Assembly (NCBI GenBank): GCA_963744105.1
Contig: CAVUSJ010000004.1
Location: 744,001-808,000, forward strand
Source of the DNA: DASUPK01 sp963744105
GTDB lineage: Bacteria; Actinomycetota; Thermoleophilia; Solirubrobacterales; 70-9
DNA length: 64,000 nt
Direction of reading: 5' to 3'
The notes under the pieces: generated by a model
Told to the model about the DNA's origin: nothing
The model's database searches: none
The model's input: the letters and a program-made list of their open reading frames with translations, nothing else
Translations under genes and position numbers: made by a program
Shown here: one piece after another, positions 1-8,212 of the stretch
Layout: each line of letters begins with the position of its first letter
Numbering within the stretch: the first letter of the stretch is position 1

Positions 1-28
1 GAAGCTCCTGGGCGAGCAGTAGCGCCGG

Positions 29-1312
29 TTACTCGACCGGCTGCGGCCGGGGCGGGAAGATCTTCGGCATCCGCGCGAGCTGGCGCAGCGAGCCGCGCGG
101 CTTGATCTTGCGCCGGAGCATCGCGCGACGGGCGTCCTGGCCGCGGACCGAGACGTCGATCCAGTCGGCCCAGGTCGTCCGCAGGGTCACGTCGGGCTTG
201 TCCGCCAATCCCGGCGCCGATCGGGTCGAGCCGTTGTCGAGGTGGACGTGCCAGGGCTCGGCGTCCTCGAACTTCCACTGGATCGTCACCGGCCGGTCGA
301 TGGCGTCGGTCCGCGCGGAGCGGGCCACGATGTCAAAGAGGATCTCCTCGATCTCAGGGTTGACCTCCGGCTTGCCGTTCGGCTCTCCCATCACGCCGGC
401 CCGGAGCAGCTTGATCTGGTTCTTGGCGCGCTCGTCATGGGGCATCTCGGGGTCGAAGGGATAGACGCCCGGCATCTCCGAGAGCGGGTATCCGGTCGCC
501 TTCCACTTCATCTCTACCGACTTCATTCCGAAGGCGTAGATCTGCTCGAGGGTGAAGCCGTACTCGGTCGTGTAGCGCTCATCCCAGCCGGGCGGGACGA
601 AGACGCCGGTGACCCAGGGCAGGACCTCGCGGAGCAGCTCCGCTGCCGCCTCCTTGCACTCGTCCGACTCGGCGAAGAGCTCGGAGAGGACCTTGACGCC
701 GAAGCCGATGTGGCGCTGCTCGTCACGCGAGACCTTCTCCATCCCGGCGCTGAAGCCGGGCATCGTCCCGGCCTTGGCGAAGAAATCCTCGATGAAGTGC
801 TGGCCCGGCTGGGCCATCGTCGCCTCGATGACCATGTGGTAGAGCGTGATCGCCTGGGCGAACTTGGGGAGGGAGCGGTCGGTCTGCAGCTCCTCGACCA
901 TCCGCTCGAGGCGGCCGAAGACGTTGCGGTAGCCCCAGCCGAGCTGCGGAATCGTGAAGTCGAGCGCCTCGTGGATGCTCCCCTCGACCCCGATCACCTC
1001 CTTGAAGAAGCGGTGGAAGAAGACGGCGTGGCGCACCTCGTCGACCTGCTGGGTGGCCAGGAAGTACTTCTGCTCCTCCTTGGGGGCAGCCTCGATGTAG
1101 GGGGAGAGCCCGTCGGCGACCGCGTCCTCGCCGTAGAAGAACATCGAGTAGATCCAGAGCGCGGACTTGCGCTGGATGTCGTTGAGGGAGTCCCAGCCGA
1201 CGCGGTCCTCGGAGAAGTCGAGCTCGGTCGCCTTCCAGTTGCCCTCCTCCCAGCGGCGATAGAGGTCGTCGTAGGTGATTTGACCGGCGATGCTGTGCCG
1301 TGCGACCGACAT
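29..1312 (-). CDS. R2-like diiron/Mn-Fe protein fused to a C-terminal SCP2-like domain
   Basis: This 427-residue protein has a ferritin-like R2 (ribonucleotide reductase small subunit/R2-like oxidase) core with all six expected metal ligands: Glu62, Glu92-x-x-His95, Glu163 and Glu198-x-x-His201. Residues about 325-420 resemble the SCP2/alkyl-SCP2 lipid-binding fold (WHVHLDNGSTRSAPG, then PDVTLR). No large-subunit (NrdA-type) gene is nearby, so a stand-alone oxidase or oxygenase acting on a lipid-like substrate is more likely than nucleotide reduction; that is inference. An AGGAGG ribosome site lies about 7 bases before the ATG. It diverges from a TetR gene across a palindrome, so repression by that regulator is likely. 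A paralogue without the SCP2 part lies at 62071-63009. Confidence 0.85.
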   Translation of the reverse strand: MSVARHSIAGQITYDDLYRRWEEGNWKATELDFSEDRVGWDSLNDIQRKSALWIYSMFFYGEDAVADGLSPYIEAAPKEEQKYFLATQQVDEVRHAVFFHRFFKEVIGVEGSIHEALDFTIPQLGWGYRNVFGRLERMVEELQTDRSLPKFAQAITLYHMVIEATMAQPGQHFIEDFFAKAGTMPGFSAGMEKVSRDEQRHIGFGVKVLSELFAESDECKEAAAELLREVLPWVTGVFVPPGWDERYTTEYGFTLEQIYAFGMKSVEMKWKATGYPLSEMPGVYPFDPEMPHDERAKNQIKLLRAGVMGEPNGKPEVNPEIEEILFDIVARSARTDAIDRPVTIQWKFEDAEPWHVHLDNGSTRSAPGLADKPDVTLRTTWADWIDVSVRGQDARRAMLRRKIKPRGSLRQLARMPKIFPPRPQPVE

Positions 1313-1361
1313 GGAGTGCCTCCTGGTCCTCTCGTTTCCCGCTGCCTCGTGGACTATAGTA

Positions 1362-1383
1362 ACTAACTGACCAGTCAGTTAGT
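1362..1383. promoter_or_regulatory. Perfect palindromic operator between the R2-SCP2 and TetR genes
   Basis: The arms ACTAACTGAC and GTCAGTTAGT are perfectly complementary and separated by CA, giving a 22-base inverted repeat typical of TetR-family operators. A TATAGT hexamer (1355-1360) abuts it. The right arm ends three bases before the GTG of the TetR gene, so binding would block transcription of that gene and probably of the divergent R2-SCP2 gene. Confidence 0.8.
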
Positions 1384-1386
1384 ACG

Positions 1387-2034
1387 GTGACATCGAGCAC
1401 ACAAGTCAAGCCCGCGACTCGTTCGCGCATGACCGCCGCCGACCGCCGCGAGGCGATCCTCGACGCGGCACGCACCGCCTTCGCGGACACCGGCTACCAC
1501 GAGACCTCGCTCGACGCGGTCGCCGAGCGGGCGGGGGTTTCCAAGGCCCTGCTCTACGAGCACTTCTCCTCGAAGCGCGAGCTCTACGTCGCGATGCTCG
1601 AGATGCACGTCCACGAGCTGGTCGAGCGGATCAGCGGCGCCGTGGCCGCGGCGGAGCCCGGCGAGGCCCGGATGCGCGCCGGCCTCGAGGCCTTCTTCGG
1701 CTTCGTCGAGGAGCGACGCGGAGCCTGGCGGATCATGTTCCGGAACGCCGGTGACCCGGACGTCGCCCTTCGCCTGGACCGGCTCCGTGACGAGGTCGCC
1801 GCCGCGATCGTCCAGCTGATGAGCGAGGAGGCGCAGCGCCGGGGACTCGACTTCCCGAAGCTCCCGCAGTTCGTCGAGATGATCGCCCAGCAGATGGTGG
1901 GGGCGATGCAGTCGCTTGCGGACTGGTGGGACCTCCATCGCAAGGTCCCGAAGGAGGAGGTCGTCCAGGCGGCGATGGACTTCGCCTGGGTGGGCCAGGA
2001 GAGGATCAGCCAGGGGCAGCGCTGGCAGCAGTAG
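1387..2034 (+). CDS. TetR/AcrR-family transcriptional repressor
   Basis: This 215-residue TetR-family regulator has the N-terminal helix-turn-helix at about residues 35-68 (TSLDAVAERAGVSKALLYEHF, then SSKRELY) and a variable helical ligand-binding domain after it. The GTG start leaves no room for a ribosome site beyond the operator, so the mRNA may be leaderless. ATG 1429 (201 residues) is an alternative, but it also lacks a clear Shine-Dalgarno sequence. It probably represses itself and the divergent R2-SCP2 gene, with a lipid-like or hydrophobic inducer as a guess. The 3' end overlaps the convergent MFS gene by 29 bases. Confidence 0.93.
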   Translation: MTSSTQVKPATRSRMTAADRREAILDAARTAFADTGYHETSLDAVAERAGVSKALLYEHFSSKRELYVAMLEMHVHELVERISGAVAAAEPGEARMRAGLEAFFGFVEERRGAWRIMFRNAGDPDVALRLDRLRDEVAAAIVQLMSEEAQRRGLDFPKLPQFVEMIAQQMVGAMQSLADWWDLHRKVPKEEVVQAAMDFAWVGQERISQGQRWQQ

Positions 2035-3184
2035 CTTCGGCTGCCCGGCGCGGCGGGACCGGCGGGCGCGCGTTGAGCAGCAGGGTGAGGACAGCGAAGG
2101 CGGCCAGCGCGCCGAAGGCGAGATCGGCGTCACCGCTCGCGAGGGCGGCGCCGAACAGGGGGATCACGGGGATCGGGAAGATGCCCGCCCCGACCTGCAT
2201 GAGGCCGAGGGAGCCGATCGGCCGGTCGGGAAGGACCCGCTCCGCCTCGTCGTAGTAGAGGGGGTAGGGCAGCGAGAGGCCCACGCCCATCAGCACGATC
2301 GCCGCGAACGCCCAGCCGGCCGAGTCGCTCTCGCCGAGCAGTACGAGCCCTCCCGCTCCGATCCCCAGGCCGGCGATCACGAGCATCGAGGCGGAGGCGC
2401 CTGCCGCCGTCATACGCCCGGCGACGTCGCGCATCACGGCGGAGATGCCGAAGAGGGCGAACGACAGGCCTCCCGCGCCCGCCGCGGAGAGCCCGACCGA
2501 GGTAATCAGGAAGTGGACGAGCCAGGCCCCGACGATCAGCGGGATGTTGAGGGTGGCGATCCCGAGCAGCTGGACCCGCCACCAGGCTTGGTTGGTGAGC
2601 GCCTCCCGAGCGAGGCCCTCACCCTCCGACGGAGCCCGTTGCACGTCCACCCGCTCGTTCGGAAGGATCGGGAGCGAGATCGCCGCCAGCGCGGCGGTGA
2701 TCCAGAACGCCACGCGCCAATCGACGCCCGCCCCCTGCAGGATGCTGCCGAGCAGGAGCGCGGCCGCGACGCCGAGCGTCAACCCTGCGCCGAACAGGCC
2801 GAGCATCTTGACGCCGCCCATCACACGGGCGTACGAGGGCACGAAGACCGCCGCGAGGCCGAAGGCGAGCCCGGCGAACACGCGCCCCGTCGCCAGCACG
2901 GCGACGCTGTCCCCGAGGGCGAAGATCACGTTGCCGAGGATCGAGAGCAGGCAGCACGCCCAGATCCCAACCAGGATCCTGATCCGCCTCGCGAGCTCCG
3001 CGCCGATCAGGCTGCCGGCCGCGGAGCCGGCGAAGAAGAAGGCTCCCGACAGAAGTCCCACCTCGCCCAGGCCGATGTCGAAGTCCTTCGTCAGCGGCCC
3101 AACGACGGGGCCCACGTTGCCGCAGTTCCAGCCCGTGATCGCCAGGGCAATGACGAAGACGCCGATGCTGCGCCGGGCGCTCAC
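2006..3184 (-). CDS. MFS transporter
   Basis: This protein of about 392 residues has roughly 12 hydrophobic segments and major facilitator superfamily character, including an Arg/Lys-containing loop after helix 2 and a long central loop near residues 190-210. I take the GTG at 3184 (VSARRSIGVFVIALAITG) because the open frame further upstream is Arg/Pro/Ser-rich and not protein-like. The N-terminal transmembrane helix begins within about 6 residues of this start. The substrate cannot be read from sequence. It converges on and overlaps the TetR gene, which may be incidental. Confidence 0.85.
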   Translation of the reverse strand: MSARRSIGVFVIALAITGWNCGNVGPVVGPLTKDFDIGLGEVGLLSGAFFFAGSAAGSLIGAELARRIRILVGIWACCLLSILGNVIFALGDSVAVLATGRVFAGLAFGLAAVFVPSYARVMGGVKMLGLFGAGLTLGVAAALLLGSILQGAGVDWRVAFWITAALAAISLPILPNERVDVQRAPSEGEGLAREALTNQAWWRVQLLGIATLNIPLIVGAWLVHFLITSVGLSAAGAGGLSFALFGISAVMRDVAGRMTAAGASASMLVIAGLGIGAGGLVLLGESDSAGWAFAAIVLMGVGLSLPYPLYYDEAERVLPDRPIGSLGLMQVGAGIFPIPVIPLFGAALASGDADLAFGALAAFAVLTLLLNARPPVPPRRAAEATAASAAPG

Positions 3185-3224
3185 AGCCCTGCCTTCTACC
3201 TGAGGGGCCGGATACGGTCGAGCC

Positions 3225-3347
3225 GTGCTCGAGCTGCACAAGCGATACACGAGCCCCGAGACCGGGACCTGGATCGAGATCGTCGAGCGGGACGGCGCGA
3301 CGATGAAGTTCGAGCGATCCTTCGCCGGCTGCGCGGCTACAAGGTGA
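3225..3347 (+). pseudogene. Truncated cupin-like fragment
   Basis: A 40-codon frame from GTG 3225 starts like actinobacterial single-domain cupins (LELHKRYTSPETGTWIEIVE, then MKFERSFA). It stops where the cupin metal-binding motif (PGxGxxDPHxH type) should follow. The next bases run straight into the 3' end of the convergent secreted-protein gene. I read it as the 5' remnant of a cupin gene cut by deletion. A functional micropeptide is possible but unsupported. Confidence 0.4.
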
Positions 3348-3359
3348 GCTACTAGTGAC

Positions 3360-4016
3360 CTAGCCCGTCGCGGCTCCTGCCGTCGCGAAGCAGGTGCCCT
3401 GGTTCGGGGCCGTATGGTCCGCTCGCGCGCTGAAGGTGCCGTCGATTCTCGAGCCGTCGGGCGCACCGAGCGACAGCGAGGCACCGCCTCCCGCGGCGGT
3501 CGCTGGGGCGGTGCTGTTGTCGGTGGCGTCCACGACGGTCTGGCCGGACGAATCCAGGAAGGGGACGTCCACGCTCGACACCGTGCCCCCAACGGTGGAG
3601 GTCCCGAAGGCCCACGACTCCGCCTGGGCGCTGGCCACCTTGATCAGGATCTCCGTCGTCGAGCTCGCCTTGAAGCAGGCCACCGCGACGCTGAGCGGCC
3701 CGGCGACACAGAGCGAGTGGATCTCCGCGTCCGCGGGCACGTCGTAGTTTCGGGAGCAGATTTCCGCTCCGCCGATCTTCGCGGCATTCGCGGCGTTCGC
3801 GGCGTTGCCGGCATTCGTCGCGTTGTCCGCGGACCCGGCGTGGGCCACCGACAGACCGGGCGCGAGCGTTCGGACCTGCTGCGCCGCGATCCTCTTGATC
3901 GTCTTGGTGTTTCCGCCTCCCGTACCGCCCAGCGCGATGCCCGCGAGCGCAACGACGAGCACGAGCACGACGAAGACCAGGGCGGGCAGATGCTTCCAGT
4001 GGACGAGGCGTTCCAT
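3360..4016 (-). CDS. Membrane-anchored exported protein with Asn-Ala-Ala repeats
   Basis: The 218-residue product has one strong N-terminal membrane segment (about residues 10-31) followed by an extracytoplasmic domain. Residues about 62-80 form an Asn-Ala repeat (NATNAGNAANAANAAKIGG), a hallmark of a poorly characterised class of surface proteins in Thermoleophilia. The remainder is Ser/Thr/Gly-rich with several Cys residues that could form disulfides. No enzymatic motif is visible. It lies 3 bases downstream of glyS in the same direction and could be read through from it. Confidence 0.75.
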   Translation of the reverse strand: MERLVHWKHLPALVFVVLVLVVALAGIALGGTGGGNTKTIKRIAAQQVRTLAPGLSVAHAGSADNATNAGNAANAANAAKIGGAEICSRNYDVPADAEIHSLCVAGPLSVAVACFKASSTTEILIKVASAQAESWAFGTSTVGGTVSSVDVPFLDSSGQTVVDATDNSTAPATAAGGGASLSLGAPDGSRIDGTFSARADHTAPNQGTCFATAGAATG

Positions 4017-4019
4017 CGA

Positions 4020-5390
4020 TCAGGCCGCCGCGCCGAGCTTCGGCGAGGTCCAGGGTTCGCCGAGGCGGCGCGTCAGCTCCTCGGCGAGCTCGGAGATCGC
4101 GATCCGCGACTGGTCGAGCGAATCGCGGTCGCGCAGCGTGACCGTGTCGTCGTCCATGGTCTGGTGGTCGACCGTGATGCCCCAGGGGGTGCCGATCTCG
4201 TCCTGGCGGCGGTAGCGCTTGCCGATCGAGCCGCCGGTGTCGTACTCGGCGGACATCAGCCTGCGCAGCTCCTCATAGATCTCGCGCGCCTTCTCGGGCT
4301 GGCCGTCCTTGTTGACCAGCGGCAGCACCGCGGCCTTCACCGGCGCGAGCTTTGGGTGGAGCCGGAGCACCGTCCGCTCGCGGCCCTCCACCTCCTCGAC
4401 GTCGTAGGCGTCGACCATGAAGGAGAGCATCGCACGGTCGACGCCGGCGGCCGGCTCGATCACGTGGGGCACGTAGCGCTCGCCCGAGCCGGAGTCCACG
4501 TACTCGAGCTTCTCGCCGGAGAGCTCGGCGTGCTGGGTGAGGTCGAAGTCGCCGCGGTTGGCGATCCCCTCGAGCTCGGACCAGCCCATCGGGAAGAGGT
4601 ACTCGATGTCCGAGGTGGCGCTCGAGTAGTGGGAGAGCTCGTCGGCGCCGTGAGCGCGGAGGCGGAGCTGGTCGGGCCGGATGCCGAGGCCGGTGTACCA
4701 GCGCATCCGTTCCTCCATCCAACGCTCGTGCCACTCGGCTGCCTCGGCCGGCGGGACGAAGAACTCCATCTCCATCTGCTCGAACTCCAGCGTCCGGAAG
4801 ATGAAATTCCCCGGCGTGATCTCGTTGCGGAAGGACTTGCCGATCTGCGCGATCCCGAACGGCGGCTTCCTCCGGGCGAAGCTGAGGACGTTCTTGAAGT
4901 TGATGAAGATGCCCTGGGCCGTCTCGGGGCGCAGGAAGGCCCGGTTGGACTCGTCATGGACCGGACCGACGTAGGTCTCGAACATCAGGTTGAACTGCCG
5001 CGGCTCGGAGAGCTCGCCGCCGCACTCCGGGCAGCCGATCTCTCCCTCCGCGTCCTCGGCGCCGAGCTGCTCCTCGCGCAGGTGGTCCTCCCGCCAGCGC
5101 TTCTTGCACTTCCCGAGGCACTGCACGAGCGGGTCCGTGAACCCGGCGAGATGCCCGGAGGCCTCCCAGACCTTCGGGTTCTGGATGATCGCGGAGTCGA
5201 GGGCGACGATGTCGTCGCGCTCCTGGATCATCGCGCGCCACCATTCGCCCTTCACGTTGTTCTTGAGCAGCACGCCGTAGTGCCCGTAGTCGTAGGTGTT
5301 GGCGAAGCCGCCATAGATCTCTGACGCCGGAAAGATGAAGCCGCGCCGCTTGCAGAGCGCGACGATGTCCTCGAGCCGCAGGTCGCCCAT
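4020..5390 (-). CDS. glyS: Glycyl-tRNA synthetase, single-chain alpha2 type
   Basis: This class II synthetase of about 456 residues charges tRNA-Gly. It is the eukaryote/archaea-like single-chain form, not the bacterial alpha2beta2 form. Motif 2 appears as SFRNEITPGNFIFRTLEFEQ. A Zn-binding insertion is suggested by CLGKC and CPECG. The C-terminal anticodon-binding domain ends near LTRRLGEPW. I use ATG 5390 (MGDLRLEDIV), with GAGG four bases before it; a TTG at 5399 would add three residues. It diverges from the FmdB gene. Confidence 0.96.
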   Translation of the reverse strand: MGDLRLEDIVALCKRRGFIFPASEIYGGFANTYDYGHYGVLLKNNVKGEWWRAMIQERDDIVALDSAIIQNPKVWEASGHLAGFTDPLVQCLGKCKKRWREDHLREEQLGAEDAEGEIGCPECGGELSEPRQFNLMFETYVGPVHDESNRAFLRPETAQGIFINFKNVLSFARRKPPFGIAQIGKSFRNEITPGNFIFRTLEFEQMEMEFFVPPAEAAEWHERWMEERMRWYTGLGIRPDQLRLRAHGADELSHYSSATSDIEYLFPMGWSELEGIANRGDFDLTQHAELSGEKLEYVDSGSGERYVPHVIEPAAGVDRAMLSFMVDAYDVEEVEGRERTVLRLHPKLAPVKAAVLPLVNKDGQPEKAREIYEELRRLMSAEYDTGGSIGKRYRRQDEIGTPWGITVDHQTMDDDTVTLRDRDSLDQSRIAISELAEELTRRLGEPWTSPKLGAAA

Positions 5391-5458
5391 GGGCCTCAAG
5401 TTAAACGGAGGCTCGCGTGCGGTGCCCGGCGACGCCGCCCATTACCCTCTTGCCTCCG

Positions 5459-5770
5459 ATGCCGATCTACGAATACCGCTGCACCAACGGTCACACCTTC
5501 GAGGTGATCCAGAGCATGTCCGACGATCCCGTCGAGACCTGCGAGCAGTGCGGCGCCCCGGTCGAGCGGGTCTTCCACCCAGTCGCCGTGCACTTCAAGG
5601 GATCCGGCTTCTACACGACGGACTACAAGAGCAAGTCGAAGTCCTCGTCGGGCGGCGACGGCGGATCGTCCTCGGGCGAGTCCTCGGATTCCTCGAGCGG
5701 CGACTCCGGCTCGAAGTCCGAGTCGAGCGGCTCCGACAAGGCCGCCACCAGCTCCAGCTCCTCCGACTGA
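5459..5770 (+). CDS. FmdB-family zinc ribbon protein
   Basis: This 103-residue protein starts MPIYEYRC and has the FmdB/CxxC_CxxC_SSSS zinc ribbon (one Cys pair near residue 8, then CEQCG at about 28-32). A Ser/Lys/Gly/Asp-rich tail of about 50 residues follows. FmdB proteins were first proposed as regulators of formamidase/amide genes, but most are of unknown role. I chose ATG 5459 because the zinc ribbon conventionally begins at this Met; a GTG at 5417 would add 14 unconserved residues. It is divergent from glyS and convergent with the LCP gene. Confidence 0.88.
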   Translation: MPIYEYRCTNGHTFEVIQSMSDDPVETCEQCGAPVERVFHPVAVHFKGSGFYTTDYKSKSKSSSGGDGGSSSGESSDSSSGDSGSKSESSGSDKAATSSSSSD

Positions 5771-5797
5771 ACGGGTTGCTCCTCGCTGTGCTCGGAG

Positions 5798-5815
5798 CAC
5801 CCTCGCATTAGGGTG
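5798..5815. terminator. Hairpin between the convergent FmdB and LCP genes
   Basis: CACCCT and AGGGTG pair perfectly around a six-base loop (CGCATT). The stem overlaps the LCP stop codon. It lacks a U-tract on either strand, so it is at best a bidirectional, weak terminator or 3'-end stabiliser. Confidence 0.4.
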
Positions 5816-7184
5816 AGCACTCGGCGTGGTGCGGCGGATCGCTCCCCGTCAGCTCCTTGACTGCATTGATGCAGTCGCTCTGGGGGATATTCAGGCTTCC
5901 ATCTGAGTTGGTCGAGATCGACGTCCGGTCTTTTTCACCGAGCACGTTCGTCTGCCCGCTGCCCCCGATGATGGCCGCCATCGCGACCTGAGGCAGGGTG
6001 AACCCCCCCATGTCGCTGATGAAGGCCTTCGGGGCGTTCCAGCCGATCCAGGGGCCCTTGATGAAGTTGTAGGGGAAGCGGGTGATGCTGGTCAGGCGAC
6101 CCTTGATCGCATTCAGCACCTCCTGCTGGCGGGCCGCCCGGTCGCGATCGTCCTCGGCTGGGTTGCAGTTGTTGTGCCGGATCCGCGCGTAGGCGAGCGC
6201 CTTGTCGCCCTGCAGGGTGATGTCCCCCGGCGGCAGCCTGAGCGAGACGCCGCCCTGCTTCTTGCCGCCGTCGACGTCGCCGCAGACGACGGGCCCGTTC
6301 TTCTTCCCGTTGGTGTCCGGCACGTTGATGGTGACGCCGCCGAGCGTGTTGATGAAGCTGGCGAAGCCGTCGAAGTCGACGATGACGATGTGGTTGATGT
6401 CGATGCCGAGGAAGTTCTCCACGGTCTTGATGGTCTCGGCCGGGTTGCCGTTGGTGCTCTGCGTGTTGCAGGCGAGCGAGGCGTTGATCTTCTGCGAGCC
6501 GCAGTTCGGGATGGCGGCGTAGCTGTCGCGCGGGATCGAGAGCTTCTTGAACGAGGTGAGCGAAGCGTGCAGCACCATGATCGTGTCGGCGCGCGGCGGC
6601 CCCTGGCCCTCCGTACCGCTCGCGTTGTGCTGCGTCTTGCCGCGGCGGTCGCCGCCGAGGATGAGGATGTTCTGACCGGCGAGCACGGCCGGCCCGCCCT
6701 TGAGCGCGTCCTTGGCCGACTGGGGCAGCTTGCCCTTCTGGATCTGGGCCGAGATCGCGAAGGTGATGAAGCTGAGCAGCAGCCAGCCGACCGCGAAGAT
6801 CAGGATCCAGCGCAGCCACGGCCGCTTGCCGCCCGTCAGCCTCCCGAAGAATCCGCGGATGCCTCCGCGCCCCCCGCGACCGGATTCGCGGCGGATGCTC
6901 TCCAGGTTCGGCTTGCGCATGCGGTCGCGCAGGCTCGGCCGTGAGCGGTAGACCGCGTACGGGGGCTTCTCGCCCTTGCCGGCCGCGGGCTTCTTGCGCT
7001 GCGGCGCGGACCGCTTCTGGCCGCCGCGGCCCCCTCGGCCGTACACGGTGTAGTCCGGCTTCTTCCCTTTTCCGGGCGTGCCTTTCGCCCCGGACGAGCC
7101 AGGCGACTTGGGCTCGTCAGGCTTCCCGCCGCCTTTGGAGCCCCCGGGCCGCTTGGGCGGCCGATCATCTCCCTGAGGAGACAT
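5808..7184 (-). CDS. LytR-CpsA-Psr (LCP) family envelope transferase
   Basis: This 458-residue protein has a long basic, Gly/Pro/Lys-rich cytoplasmic N-terminus (1-120), one membrane helix (about 122-147) and an extracellular LCP domain (about 170-390). LCP proteins transfer undecaprenyl-linked polymers (teichoic acid, arabinogalactan or capsule) to peptidoglycan. Visible LCP features are ILGGDRRG, SIPRDSY, the GGVTINVP segment and ALAYARIRHNN. The cytoplasmic region has two related motifs, PDYTVYGR (about 43-50) and PPYAVYRSR (about 74-82), possibly a duplicated docking or phosphorylation site. It is divergent from the ROK kinase. Confidence 0.92.
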   Translation of the reverse strand: MSPQGDDRPPKRPGGSKGGGKPDEPKSPGSSGAKGTPGKGKKPDYTVYGRGGRGGQKRSAPQRKKPAAGKGEKPPYAVYRSRPSLRDRMRKPNLESIRRESGRGGRGGIRGFFGRLTGGKRPWLRWILIFAVGWLLLSFITFAISAQIQKGKLPQSAKDALKGGPAVLAGQNILILGGDRRGKTQHNASGTEGQGPPRADTIMVLHASLTSFKKLSIPRDSYAAIPNCGSQKINASLACNTQSTNGNPAETIKTVENFLGIDINHIVIVDFDGFASFINTLGGVTINVPDTNGKKNGPVVCGDVDGGKKQGGVSLRLPPGDITLQGDKALAYARIRHNNCNPAEDDRDRAARQQEVLNAIKGRLTSITRFPYNFIKGPWIGWNAPKAFISDMGGFTLPQVAMAAIIGGSGQTNVLGEKDRTSISTNSDGSLNIPQSDCINAVKELTGSDPPHHAECSP

Positions 7185-7252
7185 GGGATATCAATACTTA
7201 CGCATGCCGATGCCAGACCCCTTTACCTCTTGACTCCTCCCTTTAGGTCCTC

Positions 7253-8209
7253 TTGAGCCCTCGCGAGACCATCGGCGTCGACCTGGGCGGGACCAAGATG
7301 GCCGTGGGCGTCGTCGACTCCGAGCAGCACATCCACTACGAGGGCAAGGAATCCTCGATCGGGCTGACCGAGGATGAGCTCGTCGAGGACCTCGGCGAGG
7401 AGCTGCTCGAGGCCAAGCAGGCGCGTCCGGACGTGCTCTGCGCCGGCCTCGGGATCCCGGCGACCATCGACCACGACCGCGGCGTGGCGATCCAGGCCGT
7501 CAACCTCGAGATCTCCGACGTCCCGCTCCGCGACCTGATGCGCGAGCGGGTCGGGCTGCCCGTCTACATCGACAACGACGCCAACGTCGCGGCTCTCGCG
7601 GAGTTCCTCTTCGGAGCGGGCCGGGGTGCGCGCAACGTGGTGATGCTGACCATCGGGACGGGAATCGGCGGAGGCCTGATCCTCGACGGCGAGATCTTCC
7701 GGGGCTCGACCGGGGCGGCGGCCGAGCTCGGGCACATCGTGATCGTCGAGGATGGGCTCCCCTGCCAGGGCAACTGCCCCAACCACGGCTGCGTCGAGAC
7801 CTACGCATCGGGAACGGCGATCGCGCGTGAGGGCAAGGCGGCGGGCGAGCGAGAGCCGGACTCGGCGCTCGGCAGGGCGCTCGCCGAAGGGCCGATCGCG
7901 GGCAAGACGGTGACCCAGCTCGCGATGGACGGAGATCCGCTCGCCGCCGCGGTCGTGGCCGAGGCCGGGCGGCACCTGGGGGTCGCGCTGGCGAGCCTGG
8001 CGAACATCTTCAACCCTGACGTGTTCGTGATCGGCGGTGGCGTCTCGGTGGTTGGCGACCTGATGCTCGATCCCGCCCGCGAGGAGCTCAGGGCACGCGC
8101 GCTGCCCCCGATGAACAAGACCCCGGTGCAGCTCGCGGAGCTGGGGCCCGAGGCGGGGATGATCGGAGCTGCGGCGATGGCTCTGATCGAGCTGGATAAG
8201 GAGAGCTGA
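7253..8209 (+). CDS. ROK-family sugar kinase, glucokinase-like
   Basis: The 318-residue protein has the ROK phosphate-binding motif GVDLGGTKMAVGVV at its start and the catalytic segment DNDANVAALAEF at about residues 104-115. The family Cys motif appears as GHIVIVEDGLPCQGNCPNHG then CVE, a variant of the usual CxCGxxGCxE. Family members phosphorylate glucose, N-acylmannosamine or related sugars; glucokinase is the most likely role. The TTG at 7253 is the only start that keeps the GVDLGGT motif near the N-terminus. It is followed 3 bases later by rsmI, suggesting co-transcription. Confidence 0.9.
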   Translation: MSPRETIGVDLGGTKMAVGVVDSEQHIHYEGKESSIGLTEDELVEDLGEELLEAKQARPDVLCAGLGIPATIDHDRGVAIQAVNLEISDVPLRDLMRERVGLPVYIDNDANVAALAEFLFGAGRGARNVVMLTIGTGIGGGLILDGEIFRGSTGAAAELGHIVIVEDGLPCQGNCPNHGCVETYASGTAIAREGKAAGEREPDSALGRALAEGPIAGKTVTQLAMDGDPLAAAVVAEAGRHLGVALASLANIFNPDVFVIGGGVSVVGDLMLDPAREELRARALPPMNKTPVQLAELGPEAGMIGAAAMALIELDKES

Positions 8210-8212
8210 CCG

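Noticed and set aside
6359..6371. TGGCGAAGCCGTC inside the LCP gene, identical to the end of the repeat
   Set aside because: It lies in conserved coding sequence (VDFDGFASF) with no other repeat blocks, so the match is chance.
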